Counted from the stretch's first letter, positions 9,231 through 19,212 are shown. The stretch: 64,000 nucleotides of DNA from Neisseria montereyensis (GCF_024834045.1 NZ_JANUXW010000003.1:248001-312000); one strand, 5' to 3'. Numbers and translations are program-made. Notes: generated by a model not told the origin, from the letters alone.

Positions 9231-9277
9231 AAAGGCCGTCTGAAAACCGTTTAGTTGGGTAGTTTCAGACGGCCTTT
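9231..9277 (+). terminator. DUS inverted-pair terminator after trmB
   Basis: AAAGGCCGTCTGAAA and its complement form a 15-bp stem with a 17-base loop; the descending arm ends in TTTATT. Confidence 0.7.
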
Positions 9278-9453
9278 ATTGAAATATTTTATCCATCGCT
9301 TTGAAATTAAATTTGTTTCACTTGACTAAACATTTATAAAAATTTAAAATTGAAATCTTTGCTTTGAAGCCATCGTCTTCAGCCAACTTCCTTCGAGCCT
9401 GATTAAAGGCTTTCTGATTTGCTTTTATCATTATGTATCTAAAGCAATACCTT

Positions 9454-9570
9454 GCAGGTTGTCGCCGATGTTAACTACAGGCCAACAGTGTCTGCGACAA
9501 CCCTGCGTATATCATTTTTTATGTGCGTACGTTATCTTTAGCTTCAAGACCGTTTGAATATTTCAAACGG
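9454..9570 (+). promoter_or_regulatory. Structured leader upstream of the RhlE-like helicase gene
   Basis: Two hairpins precede the helicase gene. The first pairs GCAGGTTGTCGC (9454-9465) with GCGACAACCCTGC (9494-9506), 12 bp with one bulged base. The second is a perfect 9-bp stem, CCGTTTGAA-TAT-TTCAAACGG (9550-9570), that looks like a decayed DUS pair. Neither is followed by a T-run, so a leader structure is more likely than termination. Nothing else was seen in the 9278-9602 gap. Confidence 0.4.
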
Positions 9571-9602
9571 GAAATGTGTTGTTGTGTCCGTTCAGGAAAA
9601 AC

Positions 9603-10931
9603 ATGTCTTTAAAATTTACCGATTTAAACCTCGATAAAAACCTCTTATCTGCTCTAACCTCTGCCGGTTACACATCCCCTACTCCCGTTCAAGCACAAGC
9701 CGTTCCCTATGCCTTAGAAGGCCGCGATATTATGGCTTCGGCACAAACCGGTTCGGGTAAAACCGCCGCTTTTTTATTGCCGACTTTACAGCGTTTGATG
9801 AAACGCAGCGAAAAACCCGGTAAAGGCCCTCGCGCATTGGTACTCACCCCTACCCGCGAATTGGCCGCGCAAGTTGAAAAAAATGCCCTCACTTATTCTC
9901 AAAATATGAAATGGTTCCGTACGGTCAGTATTGTCGGCGGTTCTTCTTTCGGCTATCAATTGCGCGCCTTAAGCAAACCGATTGACTTGGTTGTGGCCAC
10001 TCCGGGCCGCTTGATGGATTTGATGAGAAGCGGAAAAGTCGACTTCAACCGCCTTGAAGTGCTGATTCTCGATGAAGCAGACCGTATGTTGGATATGGGC
10101 TTTATTGAAGATATCGAAACCATTGTTGCCGCTACTCCGGAAGACCGTCAAACCTTATTGTTCTCGGCAACATGGGATGGCGCAGTAGGCAAGTTAGCAC
10201 GCAAACTCACTAAAAATCCTGAGGTTATCGAAGTAGAACGTGTCGACGACCAAGGTAAAATCGAAGAGCAGCTTATCTATTGCGACGATATGCGCCACAA
10301 AAACCGCCTGCTCGACCATATTCTGCGCGATGCCAATATCGACCAGTGTGTTATCTTTACATCGACAAAAGCCATGACCGAAGTTTTGGCAGACGAATTA
10401 TATGAAAAAGGCTTTGCCGCCAACTGCCTGCATGGTGATATGCCGCAAGGCTGGCGTAACCGCACATTGATGGATTTGCGTAAAGGCCGCTGTAAAATTT
10501 TGGTAGCGACAGACGTTGCCGCACGCGGTATTGATGTACCAACCATTACCCACGTTATCAACTACGACTTGCCCAAACAGGCAGAAGATTATGTTCACCG
10601 TATCGGCCGTACCGGTCGCGCAGGCCGTACCGGCTTAGCGGCAACTTTTGCCGAAGTCAATGAATACATTAAGGTTCATAAAATTGAAAGATACCTCAAT
10701 AGAAAACTGCCTGAAGTGACTATCGAAGGCATGGAGCCGACCAGAAAACGTTCTAAGCCTGCCGGAAAAGGAAAAGGCGGATGGGGCGGCCGCAAATCCG
10801 GCGATAAACGCTTCGGCGAGAAAAAATTCGGCGACAAGAAATTTTCAAACAGAAAACCTGCGTCCGGTAAGCCTAAAAGCCAAAGTTCCGGCAGTAGAAG
10901 AAAACCGACCGCCGGTAGCTTTATGAAATAA
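9603..10931 (+). CDS. DEAD-box ATP-dependent RNA helicase, RhlE-like
   Basis: A 442-aa DEAD-box helicase that remodels RNA during ribosome assembly or decay. Motifs in order: Q-motif region ending TPVQAQAVP, motif I AQTGSGKT, Ia PTRELAAQ, TPGRLMD, motif II DEAD, motif III SAT, motif IV VIFTSTK, motif V TDVAARGID and motif VI HRIGRTGRAGR. A basic, glycine-rich tail after residue 380 (GKGKGGWGGRK, then repeated FGEKKFGDKK units) resembles RhlE and SrmB tails and should bind RNA non-specifically. The ATG at 9603 has AGGAAAA ahead of it and fits the family start, so it is preferred to the ATG at 9576. A structured leader precedes it. Confidence 0.92.
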   Translation: MSLKFTDLNLDKNLLSALTSAGYTSPTPVQAQAVPYALEGRDIMASAQTGSGKTAAFLLPTLQRLMKRSEKPGKGPRALVLTPTRELAAQVEKNALTYSQNMKWFRTVSIVGGSSFGYQLRALSKPIDLVVATPGRLMDLMRSGKVDFNRLEVLILDEADRMLDMGFIEDIETIVAATPEDRQTLLFSATWDGAVGKLARKLTKNPEVIEVERVDDQGKIEEQLIYCDDMRHKNRLLDHILRDANIDQCVIFTSTKAMTEVLADELYEKGFAANCLHGDMPQGWRNRTLMDLRKGRCKILVATDVAARGIDVPTITHVINYDLPKQAEDYVHRIGRTGRAGRTGLAATFAEVNEYIKVHKIERYLNRKLPEVTIEGMEPTRKRSKPAGKGKGGWGGRKSGDKRFGEKKFGDKKFSNRKPASGKPKSQSSGSRRKPTAGSFMK

Positions 10932-10965
10932 TGATGCTTGATATAAACCAAAATCATTAGGTTTA

Positions 10966-10991
10966 AGGCCGTCTGAATATTCAGACGGCCT
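10966..10991. terminator. Perfect DUS palindrome between the helicase gene and uup
   Basis: AGGCCGTCTGAA is joined directly to its complement through two bases, a 26-bp palindrome followed by TGTTGTTTT. Confidence 0.65.
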
Positions 10992-11042
10992 GTTGTTTTA
11001 AAATCAGTTAAAATATACCTCTTTTTATTGCCCACAAAAATT

Positions 11043-12950
11043 ATGAATATCCTGCAAGCAGAAAACCTTTCCTTTGCCGTCGGCCATGTCGCCCTGCTCG
11101 ACAAAGCCTCATTCCAACTCGATAGCGGTGAAAAAGTCGGCCTTATCGGGCGAAACGGGGCAGGAAAATCATCATTTTTAAAAATTTTAGCGGGTGTTCA
11201 AAAACCGGACGACGGCCAATTAATTTTACAAAACGGCTTAAAAACCGTTTATGTACCTCAAGAAACGTTTTTTGATGCCGAAGCTTATGTGTTTGATGTG
11301 GTGGCGGAGGGATTGGGCGCACTGCACGCTCTGCTTAGCCGTTACCACCAAGTCAGCCGACAACTCGCCAATGCCAATAACGAAACACTGCTTGAAGAAC
11401 TGCATACATTACAAACCGAAATCGAAGCGCACGACGGTTGGCAGTTTGATGCCGCCATCAAACAAGCCATTAGCGAATTGGGACTGCCTGAAAACGAACG
11501 TATCGGCAACCTTTCCGGCGGTCAGAAAAAACGTGTCGCTTTGGCACAAGCATGGGTACAAAAACCCGATATATTACTGCTTGACGAGCCGACCAACCAC
11601 CTTGATATTGAGGCCATTATCTGGCTGGAAAATTTATTACAACAATTTAGCGGCAGCCTGATTGTCATCACCCACGACCGCCGTTTTCTCGATAATATCG
11701 CCAGCCGTATTGTCGAACTGGATCGCGGCATTTTGCGCTCTTACCCCGGTAGCTTTTCCAAATATACCGAAAAGAAAGCCGAAGAATTGGCGGTAGAAGC
11801 CGAGCACAATCGTTTATTTGATAAATTCCATGCACAAGAAGAAGCATGGATACGCAAAGGCATAGAAGCCCGCCGTACAAGAAATGAAGGGCGTGTCAAA
11901 CGTTTGGAAGAGTTGCGTAAACAACGTGCTGCGCGTCGTGATCGGCAGGGACAGGTTAATTTCAAACTCAATAGCGGCGAGAAAAGCGGCAAAATTATTG
12001 CCGAATTGGAACATGCTTCATTCGGGTATGGCGATAAAGTGATTATGAAAGACTTTTCCGCCATTATCCAACGTGGCGACAAAATCGGTTTAATCGGCCC
12101 GAACGGTATCGGCAAAACCACTTTCTTAAAACTGATACTCGGCGAATTGCAACCTGATAGCGGTAAAATCCGTTTGGGCAGCAAACAGGAAGTGGCTTAT
12201 TTCGACCAATTCAGAAGCGCGCTTAATGAAAACGATACCGTATTCTATACACTCGGCCAAGGCAATGATTATGTGGAAGTCGGCGGCAAGAAAAAACATG
12301 TGATGAGCTATCTGGAAGATTTTTTATTCCACCCTGCCCGCGCCCAAAGCCCCGTCTCTTCACTTTCCGGCGGCGAACGCAACCGCCTATTGCTGGCCAA
12401 ACTATTCACCCGCCCGGCCAATATACTGGTGCTTGACGAACCCACCAATGATTTGGATATCGACACCCAAGAATTATTGGAAGAACTGCTGCGCGATTAT
12501 TCCGGCACTGTTTTTCTTGTTAGCCATGACAGGATGTTTTTAGACAATGTGGTTACACAAAGTATTGTTTTTGAAGGTGAAGGCCGTCTGAAAGAATATA
12601 TCGGCGGTTATCAGGATTATATAGATGCCAAACAGCGGGAACAAAATCTTCAGACCGCTGCAAGCACTCAACCTGCCGACAACCAACCCGTTAAAAATAA
12701 ACCTAAAGCCAATCGGACGGTCAAACTCTCTTATAAGGAGCAACGCGAATTAGATGCCCTGCCTGAAGAAATTGCCGCTTTAGAAACCGAGCAGGCACAA
12801 ATCAACAGCCAACTTTCCGATCCTGATGTTTTCAAAGATTACGAAAAAGCCGGCACACTACAAAACCGTGCCGAAGAAATCGAAATGGAACTATTGGAAA
12901 AGCTGGAGCGTTGGGAATTATTGGAAAACAAACAAAACGGTATCGCATAG
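11043..12950 (+). CDS. uup: ABC-F family ATPase, Uup-like
   Basis: A 635-aa soluble ABC-F protein with two ATPase cassettes and no membrane segments; family members act on the ribosome E site, and Uup also affects transposon excision. Cassette 1 has Walker A GRNGAGKSS, signature LSGGQKKR and DEPTNHLD; cassette 2 has GPNGIGKTT, LSGGERNR and DEPTNDLD. A charged linker (residues about 235-310) separates them, and the C-terminal coiled coil after residue 560, ending in a basic-acidic helix pair, is the DNA-binding domain that marks Uup. The start at 11043 fits the family (MNILQAENLS). The upstream in-frame ATG at 11028 adds only five residues. Confidence 0.92.
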   Translation: MNILQAENLSFAVGHVALLDKASFQLDSGEKVGLIGRNGAGKSSFLKILAGVQKPDDGQLILQNGLKTVYVPQETFFDAEAYVFDVVAEGLGALHALLSRYHQVSRQLANANNETLLEELHTLQTEIEAHDGWQFDAAIKQAISELGLPENERIGNLSGGQKKRVALAQAWVQKPDILLLDEPTNHLDIEAIIWLENLLQQFSGSLIVITHDRRFLDNIASRIVELDRGILRSYPGSFSKYTEKKAEELAVEAEHNRLFDKFHAQEEAWIRKGIEARRTRNEGRVKRLEELRKQRAARRDRQGQVNFKLNSGEKSGKIIAELEHASFGYGDKVIMKDFSAIIQRGDKIGLIGPNGIGKTTFLKLILGELQPDSGKIRLGSKQEVAYFDQFRSALNENDTVFYTLGQGNDYVEVGGKKKHVMSYLEDFLFHPARAQSPVSSLSGGERNRLLLAKLFTRPANILVLDEPTNDLDIDTQELLEELLRDYSGTVFLVSHDRMFLDNVVTQSIVFEGEGRLKEYIGGYQDYIDAKQREQNLQTAASTQPADNQPVKNKPKANRTVKLSYKEQRELDALPEEIAALETEQAQINSQLSDPDVFKDYEKAGTLQNRAEEIEMELLEKLERWELLENKQNGIA

Positions 12951-13004
12951 TGCGTACCCGCCGGCTACCGTTTTCTTCTCAATTCATGAAAAAGTGGTTT
13001 AAAT

Positions 13005-13304
13005 ATGGCAAATACAGAAACAAAAACTTCAAAAAATATGCTGATTCGCTGGCTGGTTATCTGTCTCATTCCTGCAGCCACCATTGCCGTATCGATTTTA
13101 ACCCAACCGCATGATCAGGCAAATTATTTGATTTTTGGTATTGCCATCGCATGTGAGATTGTTTTTCTATTTAAGTTTGTTTTGTTTGAGGTCATCAAAC
13201 ACCGCTTGAAAAATGAAAATGTTTTGGCTAAACAAACTGCCGTTCTATTTTTGCCCTTATTGGCATTTATTATTTATCTGTTTCATTATTTCGGCGCATT
13301 TTAA
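13005..13304 (+). CDS. Small membrane protein of unknown function
   Basis: A 99-aa protein with three hydrophobic helices at about residues 12-32, 40-64 and 80-98, and a short basic start. I do not recognise a family. It follows uup by 54 bases with no terminator between, so it may be co-transcribed. A reading frame that overlaps its beginning (12911-13114) lacks hydrophobic order and looks spurious. The inner membrane is the likely location. Confidence 0.6.
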   Translation: MANTETKTSKNMLIRWLVICLIPAATIAVSILTQPHDQANYLIFGIAIACEIVFLFKFVLFEVIKHRLKNENVLAKQTAVLFLPLLAFIIYLFHYFGAF

Positions 13305-13317
13305 GCAAAAACGCATG

Positions 13318-13346
13318 TTGCCAGTATAAAATAAACGCCGTATAAT
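13318..13346 (+). promoter_or_regulatory. Promoter of tRNA-Ser
   Basis: A -35 TTGCCA (13318-13323) and a perfect -10 TATAAT (13341-13346) are 17 bases apart, and the tRNA begins 13 bases after the -10. Confidence 0.8.
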
Positions 13347-13358
13347 CCGACCTTCCAT

Positions 13359-13449
13359 AGAGAGGTGGATGAGTGGTTTAAGTCGCACGCCTGGAAAGCG
13401 TGTATACGTTCATAGCGTATCGAGGGTTCGAATCCCTTCCTCTCTGCCA
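13359..13449 (+). tRNA. tRNA-Ser (anticodon GGA)
   Basis: The acceptor stem AGAGAGG pairs with CCTCTCT, followed by discriminator G and an encoded CCA end. The anticodon stem CACGC/GCGTG holds the loop CTGGAAA, giving anticodon GGA (13393-13395). A long variable arm (TACGTTCATAGCGTA) is the class II feature expected of tRNA-Ser, and the T arm GAGGGTTCGAATCCCTTC is normal. It reads UCC and UCU codons. It has its own promoter and terminator. Confidence 0.97.
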
Positions 13450-13456
13450 AGATATG

Positions 13457-13486
13457 AATCCCAAGCCCAAAAGCTTGGGATTTTCA
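13457..13486 (+). terminator. Intrinsic terminator of tRNA-Ser
   Basis: AATCCCAAGC pairs perfectly with GCTTGGGATT, followed by a T-run. Confidence 0.85.
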
Positions 13487-13514
13487 TTTAGCTATTCAAA
13501 ACAAAATATCCAAT

Positions 13515-13563
13515 AAAAAGCCGAAGGCCGTCTGAAAAAAATCAGATAACCTTCGGCTTTTTT
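13515..13563 (-). terminator. Terminator of lepA-lepB containing a DUS
   Basis: AAAAAGCCGAAGG pairs with CCTTCGGCTTTTT. A single DUS sits in the descending arm and loop. On the minus strand it ends lepB; on the plus strand it can back up the tRNA terminator. Confidence 0.75.
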
Positions 13564-13576
13564 ATTTTTAAAAAAC

Positions 13577-14587
13577 TTAATGAATGGTTTGGCCGATACG
13601 GCTCATATCGTTGAAATTCATCCAAATTAAGAAAGCTTTGCCGACAACCAATTTATCGTTGATAAATCCCCAATAACGAGAATCGGAGCTGCCGTCGCGG
13701 TTGTCACCCAAAGCAAAATAGCTTCCTTCCGGCACTTTGCACACAAAGCCGCTACCATCTTCGGCATAACGACAGTTTTCAGCCAAGCCGCTATCAATGC
13801 CTTCTTCTTCCATACGATGTTGTACAAAATTCAGCGAACCGATATCTACAGACGGATAACCTTCCATTTTCAATACGGCGAATTCACGATTATCCAAATT
13901 GGATTGGTAGTATTGTGCTTCGCGTATTATTTCAGGGTTTTGATCCTCCGGATAACGATACATGCCGTCGGGAATATCTTTTTCTTCCACCCCGTTCACC
14001 GTTAAAACCTTATCTTTGTATTCAACCGTATCACCGGGCAACCCGACAACCCGTTTAATATAGTTGATTTTGGTGTCTTCCGGATAATTAAACACAATCA
14101 CATCGCCGCGCTCTACTTTGCCGGTAGGAATCAAAACATTATTGATAATCGGCGTGCGGATACCGTAGGCAAATTTATTCACCAAAATAAAATCACCCAC
14201 AATCAAACCCGGCCGCATAGAGCTAGACGGAATTTGGAAAGGTTCTGCCACGAAAGTTCTCAATACGAATACCAATAAGATAATCGGGAAGAAGCCGCTC
14301 ATATAATCGAAAAAGTGATTGGCGCGTGCCTGTCCGGCCTGTTTTTTCAGACGGCTTTTATGAATAAACCAAACCACCCCTGTAAACAACACAAAGATTA
14401 GTAAAACGGCGGTAAAGCTCATAAAAGCAGACAACACCCCGAAAACACCGACCATCATCAGCAAATAGCCCCATTGCAGGCTGTTGCTCCATTCGCCGGT
14501 TTCTTCGCGTTCTTTATTGCTCTTCGCAAACATCAATAAGCCGATAATAAAGGCGGCAATCGCAGCATATAATAGGTTGTTCGTCAT
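13577..14587 (-). CDS. lepB: Signal peptidase I
   Basis: Cleaves signal peptides of Sec and Tat substrates at the outer face of the inner membrane. The 336-aa protein has N-terminal membrane helices at about residues 3-16, 36-56 and 60-75, then a periplasmic catalytic domain. The nucleophile Ser lies in PSSSMRPGL, the general-base Lys in YIKRVVGLPGD, and the family box E is GDNRDGSSDSRYWGF. The ATG overlaps the stop codon of lepA by one base (TAATG), so the two are translationally coupled, the usual lepA-lepB arrangement. Confidence 0.96.
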   Translation of the reverse strand: MTNNLLYAAIAAFIIGLLMFAKSNKEREETGEWSNSLQWGYLLMMVGVFGVLSAFMSFTAVLLIFVLFTGVVWFIHKSRLKKQAGQARANHFFDYMSGFFPIILLVFVLRTFVAEPFQIPSSSMRPGLIVGDFILVNKFAYGIRTPIINNVLIPTGKVERGDVIVFNYPEDTKINYIKRVVGLPGDTVEYKDKVLTVNGVEEKDIPDGMYRYPEDQNPEIIREAQYYQSNLDNREFAVLKMEGYPSVDIGSLNFVQHRMEEEGIDSGLAENCRYAEDGSGFVCKVPEGSYFALGDNRDGSSDSRYWGFINDKLVVGKAFLIWMNFNDMSRIGQTIH

Positions 14588-16392
14588 TATTTATCCCCCA
14601 CTTGCAAAATAGCCAAGAATGCACTTTGCGGAATTTCCACATTGCCTACCTGCTTCATGCGGCGTTTACCGGCTTTTTGTTTTTCAAGCAGCTTTTTCTT
14701 ACGGGTAATATCGCCGCCATAACATTTCGCCAATACGTTTTTACGCAGTGCTTTAACGGTTTCACGGGCAATAATCTGGCTGCCGATGGCCGCCTGAACA
14801 GCAATATCAAACATTTGACGCGGAATCAACTCACGCATTTTCGCTGCCAATTCACGGCCTCGATATACGGCATTGGAACGGTGAACAATCAAGCTTAATG
14901 CGTCTACTTTTTCACCATTTACCATAATATCGAGTTTAATCAAATCGGCCGCCTGAAATTCTTTAAATTCGTAATCCAATGAAGCATAGCCGCGCGAAGT
15001 GGATTTCAACTTATCGAAGAAATCCATCACCACTTCGTTCATTGGTAAGTCATAAGTCAGCATCACCTGCCGCCCCATGTATTGCATATTTTGCTGTACG
15101 CCGCGTTTTTGATTACACAAAGTCATCACCGCGCCGACATATTCCTGCGGCACCAAAATAGTTGCCGTAATAATCGGCTCGAATATGGTTTCGATAGTAC
15201 CGATATCAGGCAGCTTAGAAGGGTTTTCCACTTCTATTTTTTCGCCGTTTTTCAATAACACTTCATAAACCACCGTCGGTGCAGTGGTAATCAGGTCCAT
15301 ATCGAATTCACGTTCCAAGCGTTCTTGAACGATTTCAAGGTGCAGCAATCCTAAGAAGCCGCAACGGAAACCGAAACCTAAGGCTTGGGAAACTTCCGGT
15401 TCGAATTTTAACGAGGCATCGTTAAGCTGTAATTTTTCCAGCGCATCGCGCAAGGCTTCGTAGTCGTGACTTTCCACCGGATAAAGTCCGGCAAAAACTT
15501 GCGATTGCACTTCTTGGAAGCCCGGTAACGGTTTTTCCGCCGGGTTGGCCGCTAAGGTGATGGTATCGCCGACTTTGGCGGTATGCAGCTCTTTCAGGCC
15601 GGTAATCAAGAAACCTACCTCACCGGCGGATAATTCTTGTTTTTGAACCGACTTAGGCGTGAAAACCCCCAATTGCTCGACTTGGGTTTCCGCCTTAGTG
15701 CTCATAAATAGCAGCTTGTCTTTGAGTTTCAGACGGCCTTCTTTCACTCGGATAAGCATCACAACGCCGACATAATTATCAAACCAAGAATCAATAATCA
15801 TGGCTTGTAAAGGTGCGTTTTCATCGCCTTCCGGCGCCGGAACTTTGGCGACGATTTCTTCTAATACGTCTTCGACACCCAAACCGCTTTTGGCAGAGCA
15901 TCTAACTGCCTCGGTTGCATCGATACCGATAATATCTTCAATTTCTTGAGATACCCGATCAGGGTCGGCAGCCGGCAAGTCGATTTTATTCAAAACAGGC
16001 ACGACTTCGACACCTAAATCAATTGCGGTATAGCAGTTGGCAACGGTTTGCGCTTCTACGCCTTGCGAAGCATCCACCACCAATAAAGCACCTTCGCAGG
16101 CTGAAAGCGAACGGGATACTTCGTATGAGAAATCGACGTGTCCCGGTGTATCAATTAAGTTGAGTTGATAGGTTTGGCCGTCTTTGGCTTTATAGTTCAG
16201 GGCGGCAGTCTGCGCTTTAATGGTAATACCGCGCTCTTTTTCAATTTCCATCGAATCCAGCACCTGCGTGCTCATTTCGCGCAAATCCAAACCGCCGCAA
16301 TATTGGATAAAGCGGTCGGCCAGAGTAGATTTACCATGGTCGATATGGGCGATAATAGAGAAATTTCTAATATTTTTCATTGAGTTAGACAT
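14587..16392 (-). CDS. lepA: Elongation factor 4 (back-translocating GTPase)
   Basis: A 601-aa ribosomal GTPase that rescues stalled or mis-translocated ribosomes. G motifs are AHIDHGKST (G1), RGITI (G2), DTPGH (G3) and NKIDLP (G4). EF-G-like domains II, III and V follow, and the unique C-terminal domain (from about residue 490) ends in a basic segment, [21 protein letters not shown], that enters the peptidyl-transferase region. Length equals the family norm. The first ATG (16392) adds MSNS to the commonest start [13 protein letters not shown] at 16380; neither has a strong ribosome binding site. First gene of the lepA-lepB operon. Confidence 0.97.
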   Translation of the reverse strand: MSNSMKNIRNFSIIAHIDHGKSTLADRFIQYCGGLDLREMSTQVLDSMEIEKERGITIKAQTAALNYKAKDGQTYQLNLIDTPGHVDFSYEVSRSLSACEGALLVVDASQGVEAQTVANCYTAIDLGVEVVPVLNKIDLPAADPDRVSQEIEDIIGIDATEAVRCSAKSGLGVEDVLEEIVAKVPAPEGDENAPLQAMIIDSWFDNYVGVVMLIRVKEGRLKLKDKLLFMSTKAETQVEQLGVFTPKSVQKQELSAGEVGFLITGLKELHTAKVGDTITLAANPAEKPLPGFQEVQSQVFAGLYPVESHDYEALRDALEKLQLNDASLKFEPEVSQALGFGFRCGFLGLLHLEIVQERLEREFDMDLITTAPTVVYEVLLKNGEKIEVENPSKLPDIGTIETIFEPIITATILVPQEYVGAVMTLCNQKRGVQQNMQYMGRQVMLTYDLPMNEVVMDFFDKLKSTSRGYASLDYEFKEFQAADLIKLDIMVNGEKVDALSLIVHRSNAVYRGRELAAKMRELIPRQMFDIAVQAAIGSQIIARETVKALRKNVLAKCYGGDITRKKKLLEKQKAGKRRMKQVGNVEIPQSAFLAILQVGDK

Positions 16393-16414
16393 GCTGCTTT
16401 TTATTCTGTATGAG

Positions 16415-16450
16415 GCCGTCTGAAAAAGTTTAAAACCCTTTTCAGACGGC
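16415..16450. repeat. DUS inverted pair upstream of lepA
   Basis: GCCGTCTGAAAA and its complement form a 12-bp stem 23 bases ahead of lepA, either in its leader or just upstream of it. Confidence 0.65.
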
Positions 16451-16642
16451 TTGATAAATCGGAAAGAAATAGCGGCATATTTTAGCTGAAAAAAGTGATT
16501 TCCGCTAATTCAAACAGCATGAAAGACCTATATAAATTAAAATATCTGCTTTAATCTTGAATAGCTGTCGAACGCTAAGCTATATCTAGTGAATAAAAAA
16601 ACTTATAATACGCCGTTCACACTTTATTTTTTCTTATTATTT

Positions 16643-17659
16643 ATGCCTGAAGCACTTCCTCCCCGCCGTCTCTCGGTTGCCCCGATGCTCGATTGGACGG
16701 ATTCTCACTACCGTTACATGGCCCGCCAAATTACCCGAAATACTTGGCTTTACAGCGAAATGATCAATGCCGGTGCGATTGTTTATGGCGATGCCAATCG
16801 TTTTCTGGCATTTAATGATGGCGAACAACCGCTTGCTTTGCAATTAGGCGGCAGCGATCCTCATGATTTGGCCAAAGCCTCAGCCATTGCAAGCGGGTAT
16901 GGTTACAATGAAATCAACCTGAATTGCGGCTGCCCCAGCCCGCGCGTTCAAAAAGGAGCCTTCGGCGCCTGCTTAATGAATGAAGTCGGCTTGGTTGCCG
17001 ATTGTGTGAATGCCATGCAAGATGCCGCTCCGGATATTCCGGTTACGGTTAAACACCGTATTGGTGTCGACCACCAGACCGAATACGAAACCGTACAGGA
17101 TTTTGTCGGCACTTTGGCAGAAAAAACCGCATGCCGTACTTTTATCGTACATGCGCGTAATGCATGGTTGGATGGTTTATCCCCCAAAGAAAATCGGGAA
17201 ATCCCGCCTTTAAAATACGAATATGTTTACCGGCTCAAACGCGATTTCCCAACTTTGGAAATCATTATTAACGGCGGTATTACCACCAATGAGCAAATTG
17301 CCGAACATCTGCAATATATAGACGGCGTCATGATTGGTCGTGAGGCGTATCATAATCCGATGATTATGCGCGATTGGGACAGACTGTTTTATGGCGACAG
17401 CGGGCAGCCGATAGAATACGAAGAGTTGGTAGAACGGCTTTTTCAATATAGCCGTATGAAAATCAATACCGGTAATGGCGTTATTCTGCGCCACATTGTC
17501 CGCCATGCACTCGGTTTGATGCATGGATTGAATAAAGCCCGTGTATGGCGGCGTATGCTTTCGGATGCCGGTTTGTTAAAAAACAATGATGGCAGCCTGA
17601 TTTTAGAAGCTTGGCAGGAAGTTAAAAATGCCAATCATTGGACAACAGAAACTGTGTAA
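16643..17659 (+). CDS. dusA: tRNA-dihydrouridine synthase A
   Basis: Reduces uridine 20/20a in the tRNA D-loop with NADPH and FMN. The 338-aa protein has the start LSVAPMLDWTDSHYRY, catalytic Cys in NLNCGCPSPRVQKGAFGACLM, the HARNAWLDGLSPKENREIPPL stretch typical of the DusA subgroup, and the phosphate-binding NGGI and DGVMIGR loops near the C terminus of the barrel. An in-frame GTG at 16589 would add 18 hydrophobic residues not seen in the family, so the ATG at 16643 is chosen. It stands alone and ends at a DUS hairpin. Confidence 0.93.
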   Translation: MPEALPPRRLSVAPMLDWTDSHYRYMARQITRNTWLYSEMINAGAIVYGDANRFLAFNDGEQPLALQLGGSDPHDLAKASAIASGYGYNEINLNCGCPSPRVQKGAFGACLMNEVGLVADCVNAMQDAAPDIPVTVKHRIGVDHQTEYETVQDFVGTLAEKTACRTFIVHARNAWLDGLSPKENREIPPLKYEYVYRLKRDFPTLEIIINGGITTNEQIAEHLQYIDGVMIGREAYHNPMIMRDWDRLFYGDSGQPIEYEELVERLFQYSRMKINTGNGVILRHIVRHALGLMHGLNKARVWRRMLSDAGLLKNNDGSLILEAWQEVKNANHWTTETV

Positions 17660-17679
17660 ATATTTAGTATTTCAAGCTA

Positions 17680-17715
17680 AGGCCGTCTGAAACATAACAA
17701 TCATTCAGACGGCCT
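17680..17715 (+). terminator. DUS inverted-pair terminator after dusA
   Basis: AGGCCGTCTGAA at 17680-17691 pairs with its complement at 17704-17715, 20 bases after the stop. Confidence 0.65.
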
Positions 17716-17793
17716 CAATAAACGAATGGCTTGATTTAAGTTATAATTCATCCTTTATTTATTTTAAACTTCAACATTTTTATTACGCACACC

Positions 17794-19179
17794 ATGTCAA
17801 ACTTATCTTTAACAGTACATCAAATTCTTGAAGAATCAGGGCTTTTAAGCTTGTTTGCCCGCAAACAGTTTACCTCACAACTACTCGAACGCAGCTTCAA
17901 TAGTACAAGCGGCTGGCTAGAGCTTACGCTTGTTATTGTCATCATGGCTGTTACTTTCGGACTATCTACTTATTTAACAAAAAAATACCCTTTTTCCAAA
18001 ACCGGCAAATGGGGCTTTTTACATCATGTTGTATTGCGCATTCTTTGGCCGCTAATGATGCTGGTTATTTCAGTTATCGCTCTTTCCTCATGGAACTTGG
18101 CCGGTAACGATGCTATGTGGCTGCAATTATTGGCTATGGCCGCGCGATGGATGATTTTAATCCGAATTGCCGTAGCCATTGTTCACGCTGCGCTACCTAA
18201 CAATAAAATGACCGATTCCCTAGAAAGGTTTTTATCCGGCGCACTTTGGCTAGCCTTTGTTTTATGGGTATCGGGTGTTGATGATATTCTGATTAGAGAT
18301 ATGAAATCCGTTGAATTACCAATCGGTTCAACAACATTAAATCTTTATACGATGTTAACCGGCCTATTATGGGTAGCGGTAATTATTGTGATCGCATTAT
18401 GGATTGGAAGATTTATTGATGATAAATTGATGTCTACGACTCGTTTGGATATTAACCTGCGTATTGTATTATCCAAAATTATCAAAGCGTTCATGATTGT
18501 TTTATCGGTTTTAATTGCATTACCATTAGTTGGTATAGATTTAACCGTGTTATCGGTATTCGGTGGTGCAGTCGGCGTCGGTATCGGTTTTGGTTTGCAA
18601 AAAGTCGCCAGCAATTATATTTCCGGTTTTATTATTTTAGGCGACCGCTCTATCCGTCCCGGTGACCGTTTAACTGTTGATAATTTCACCGGCTATGTCA
18701 CTAAAATCACGTCCCGTTTTGTCGTGTTGAAAAGCCTTACCGGTTCGGAAGCATTGATTCCTAATGAAACCTTCGTAACATCTACTGTTATCAATGAATC
18801 TTACAGCAGTAAATCTTTATGGCAGAGCTTAGATGTTCAAGTAGCATATGCAACTGATTTAACACAGGCTATGCAGATTTTAGAGGAATGTGCCGCTGCA
18901 CAAGATCGTGTAGACACTTCCCCTGTTCCGAGGGCCTTGGTATTGGGCTTCGGTGATAATGGCATTGATTTACGCGTCGGTTTTTGGGTCAAAGATCCTG
19001 AAAACGGTTTTGCTTTACTGTTTTCCAATATCTTATTTGCCATTTGGCAGCGATTTAACGAGGAAGGTATTGAATTTCCCTTCCCTCAACGTGAAGTGCG
19101 TATTCTTAATGAATATCAAGCATTGGATGGTTCGGCCAATATTCAAGTACCTCAACCAATGCAATCTGATAATCATTGA
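17794..19179 (+). CDS. MscS-family mechanosensitive ion channel
   Basis: A 461-aa inner-membrane channel that opens under membrane tension to relieve osmotic shock. About five hydrophobic helices precede the conserved pore helix, which shows the Gly/Ala pattern VFGGAVGVGIGFGLQKVASNY near residues 250-270, followed by FISGFIILGDRSIRPGD-type beta-domain residues. The cytoplasmic vestibule continues with IPNETFVTSTVINESY and a C-terminal alpha-beta domain. It is longer at the N terminus than E. coli MscS (286 aa), more like YbdG-type relatives. nudB starts 33 bases downstream and is probably in the same transcript. Confidence 0.9.
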   Translation: MSNLSLTVHQILEESGLLSLFARKQFTSQLLERSFNSTSGWLELTLVIVIMAVTFGLSTYLTKKYPFSKTGKWGFLHHVVLRILWPLMMLVISVIALSSWNLAGNDAMWLQLLAMAARWMILIRIAVAIVHAALPNNKMTDSLERFLSGALWLAFVLWVSGVDDILIRDMKSVELPIGSTTLNLYTMLTGLLWVAVIIVIALWIGRFIDDKLMSTTRLDINLRIVLSKIIKAFMIVLSVLIALPLVGIDLTVLSVFGGAVGVGIGFGLQKVASNYISGFIILGDRSIRPGDRLTVDNFTGYVTKITSRFVVLKSLTGSEALIPNETFVTSTVINESYSSKSLWQSLDVQVAYATDLTQAMQILEECAAAQDRVDTSPVPRALVLGFGDNGIDLRVGFWVKDPENGFALLFSNILFAIWQRFNEEGIEFPFPQREVRILNEYQALDGSANIQVPQPMQSDNH

Positions 19180-19212
19180 GAAAGTTAATCTGAACAATAT
19201 CGGTTAAATAAA

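Noticed and set aside
12911-13114. Frame overlapping the end of uup and the small membrane protein
   Set aside because: No ribosome binding site, mixed composition, and it overlaps two better candidates.
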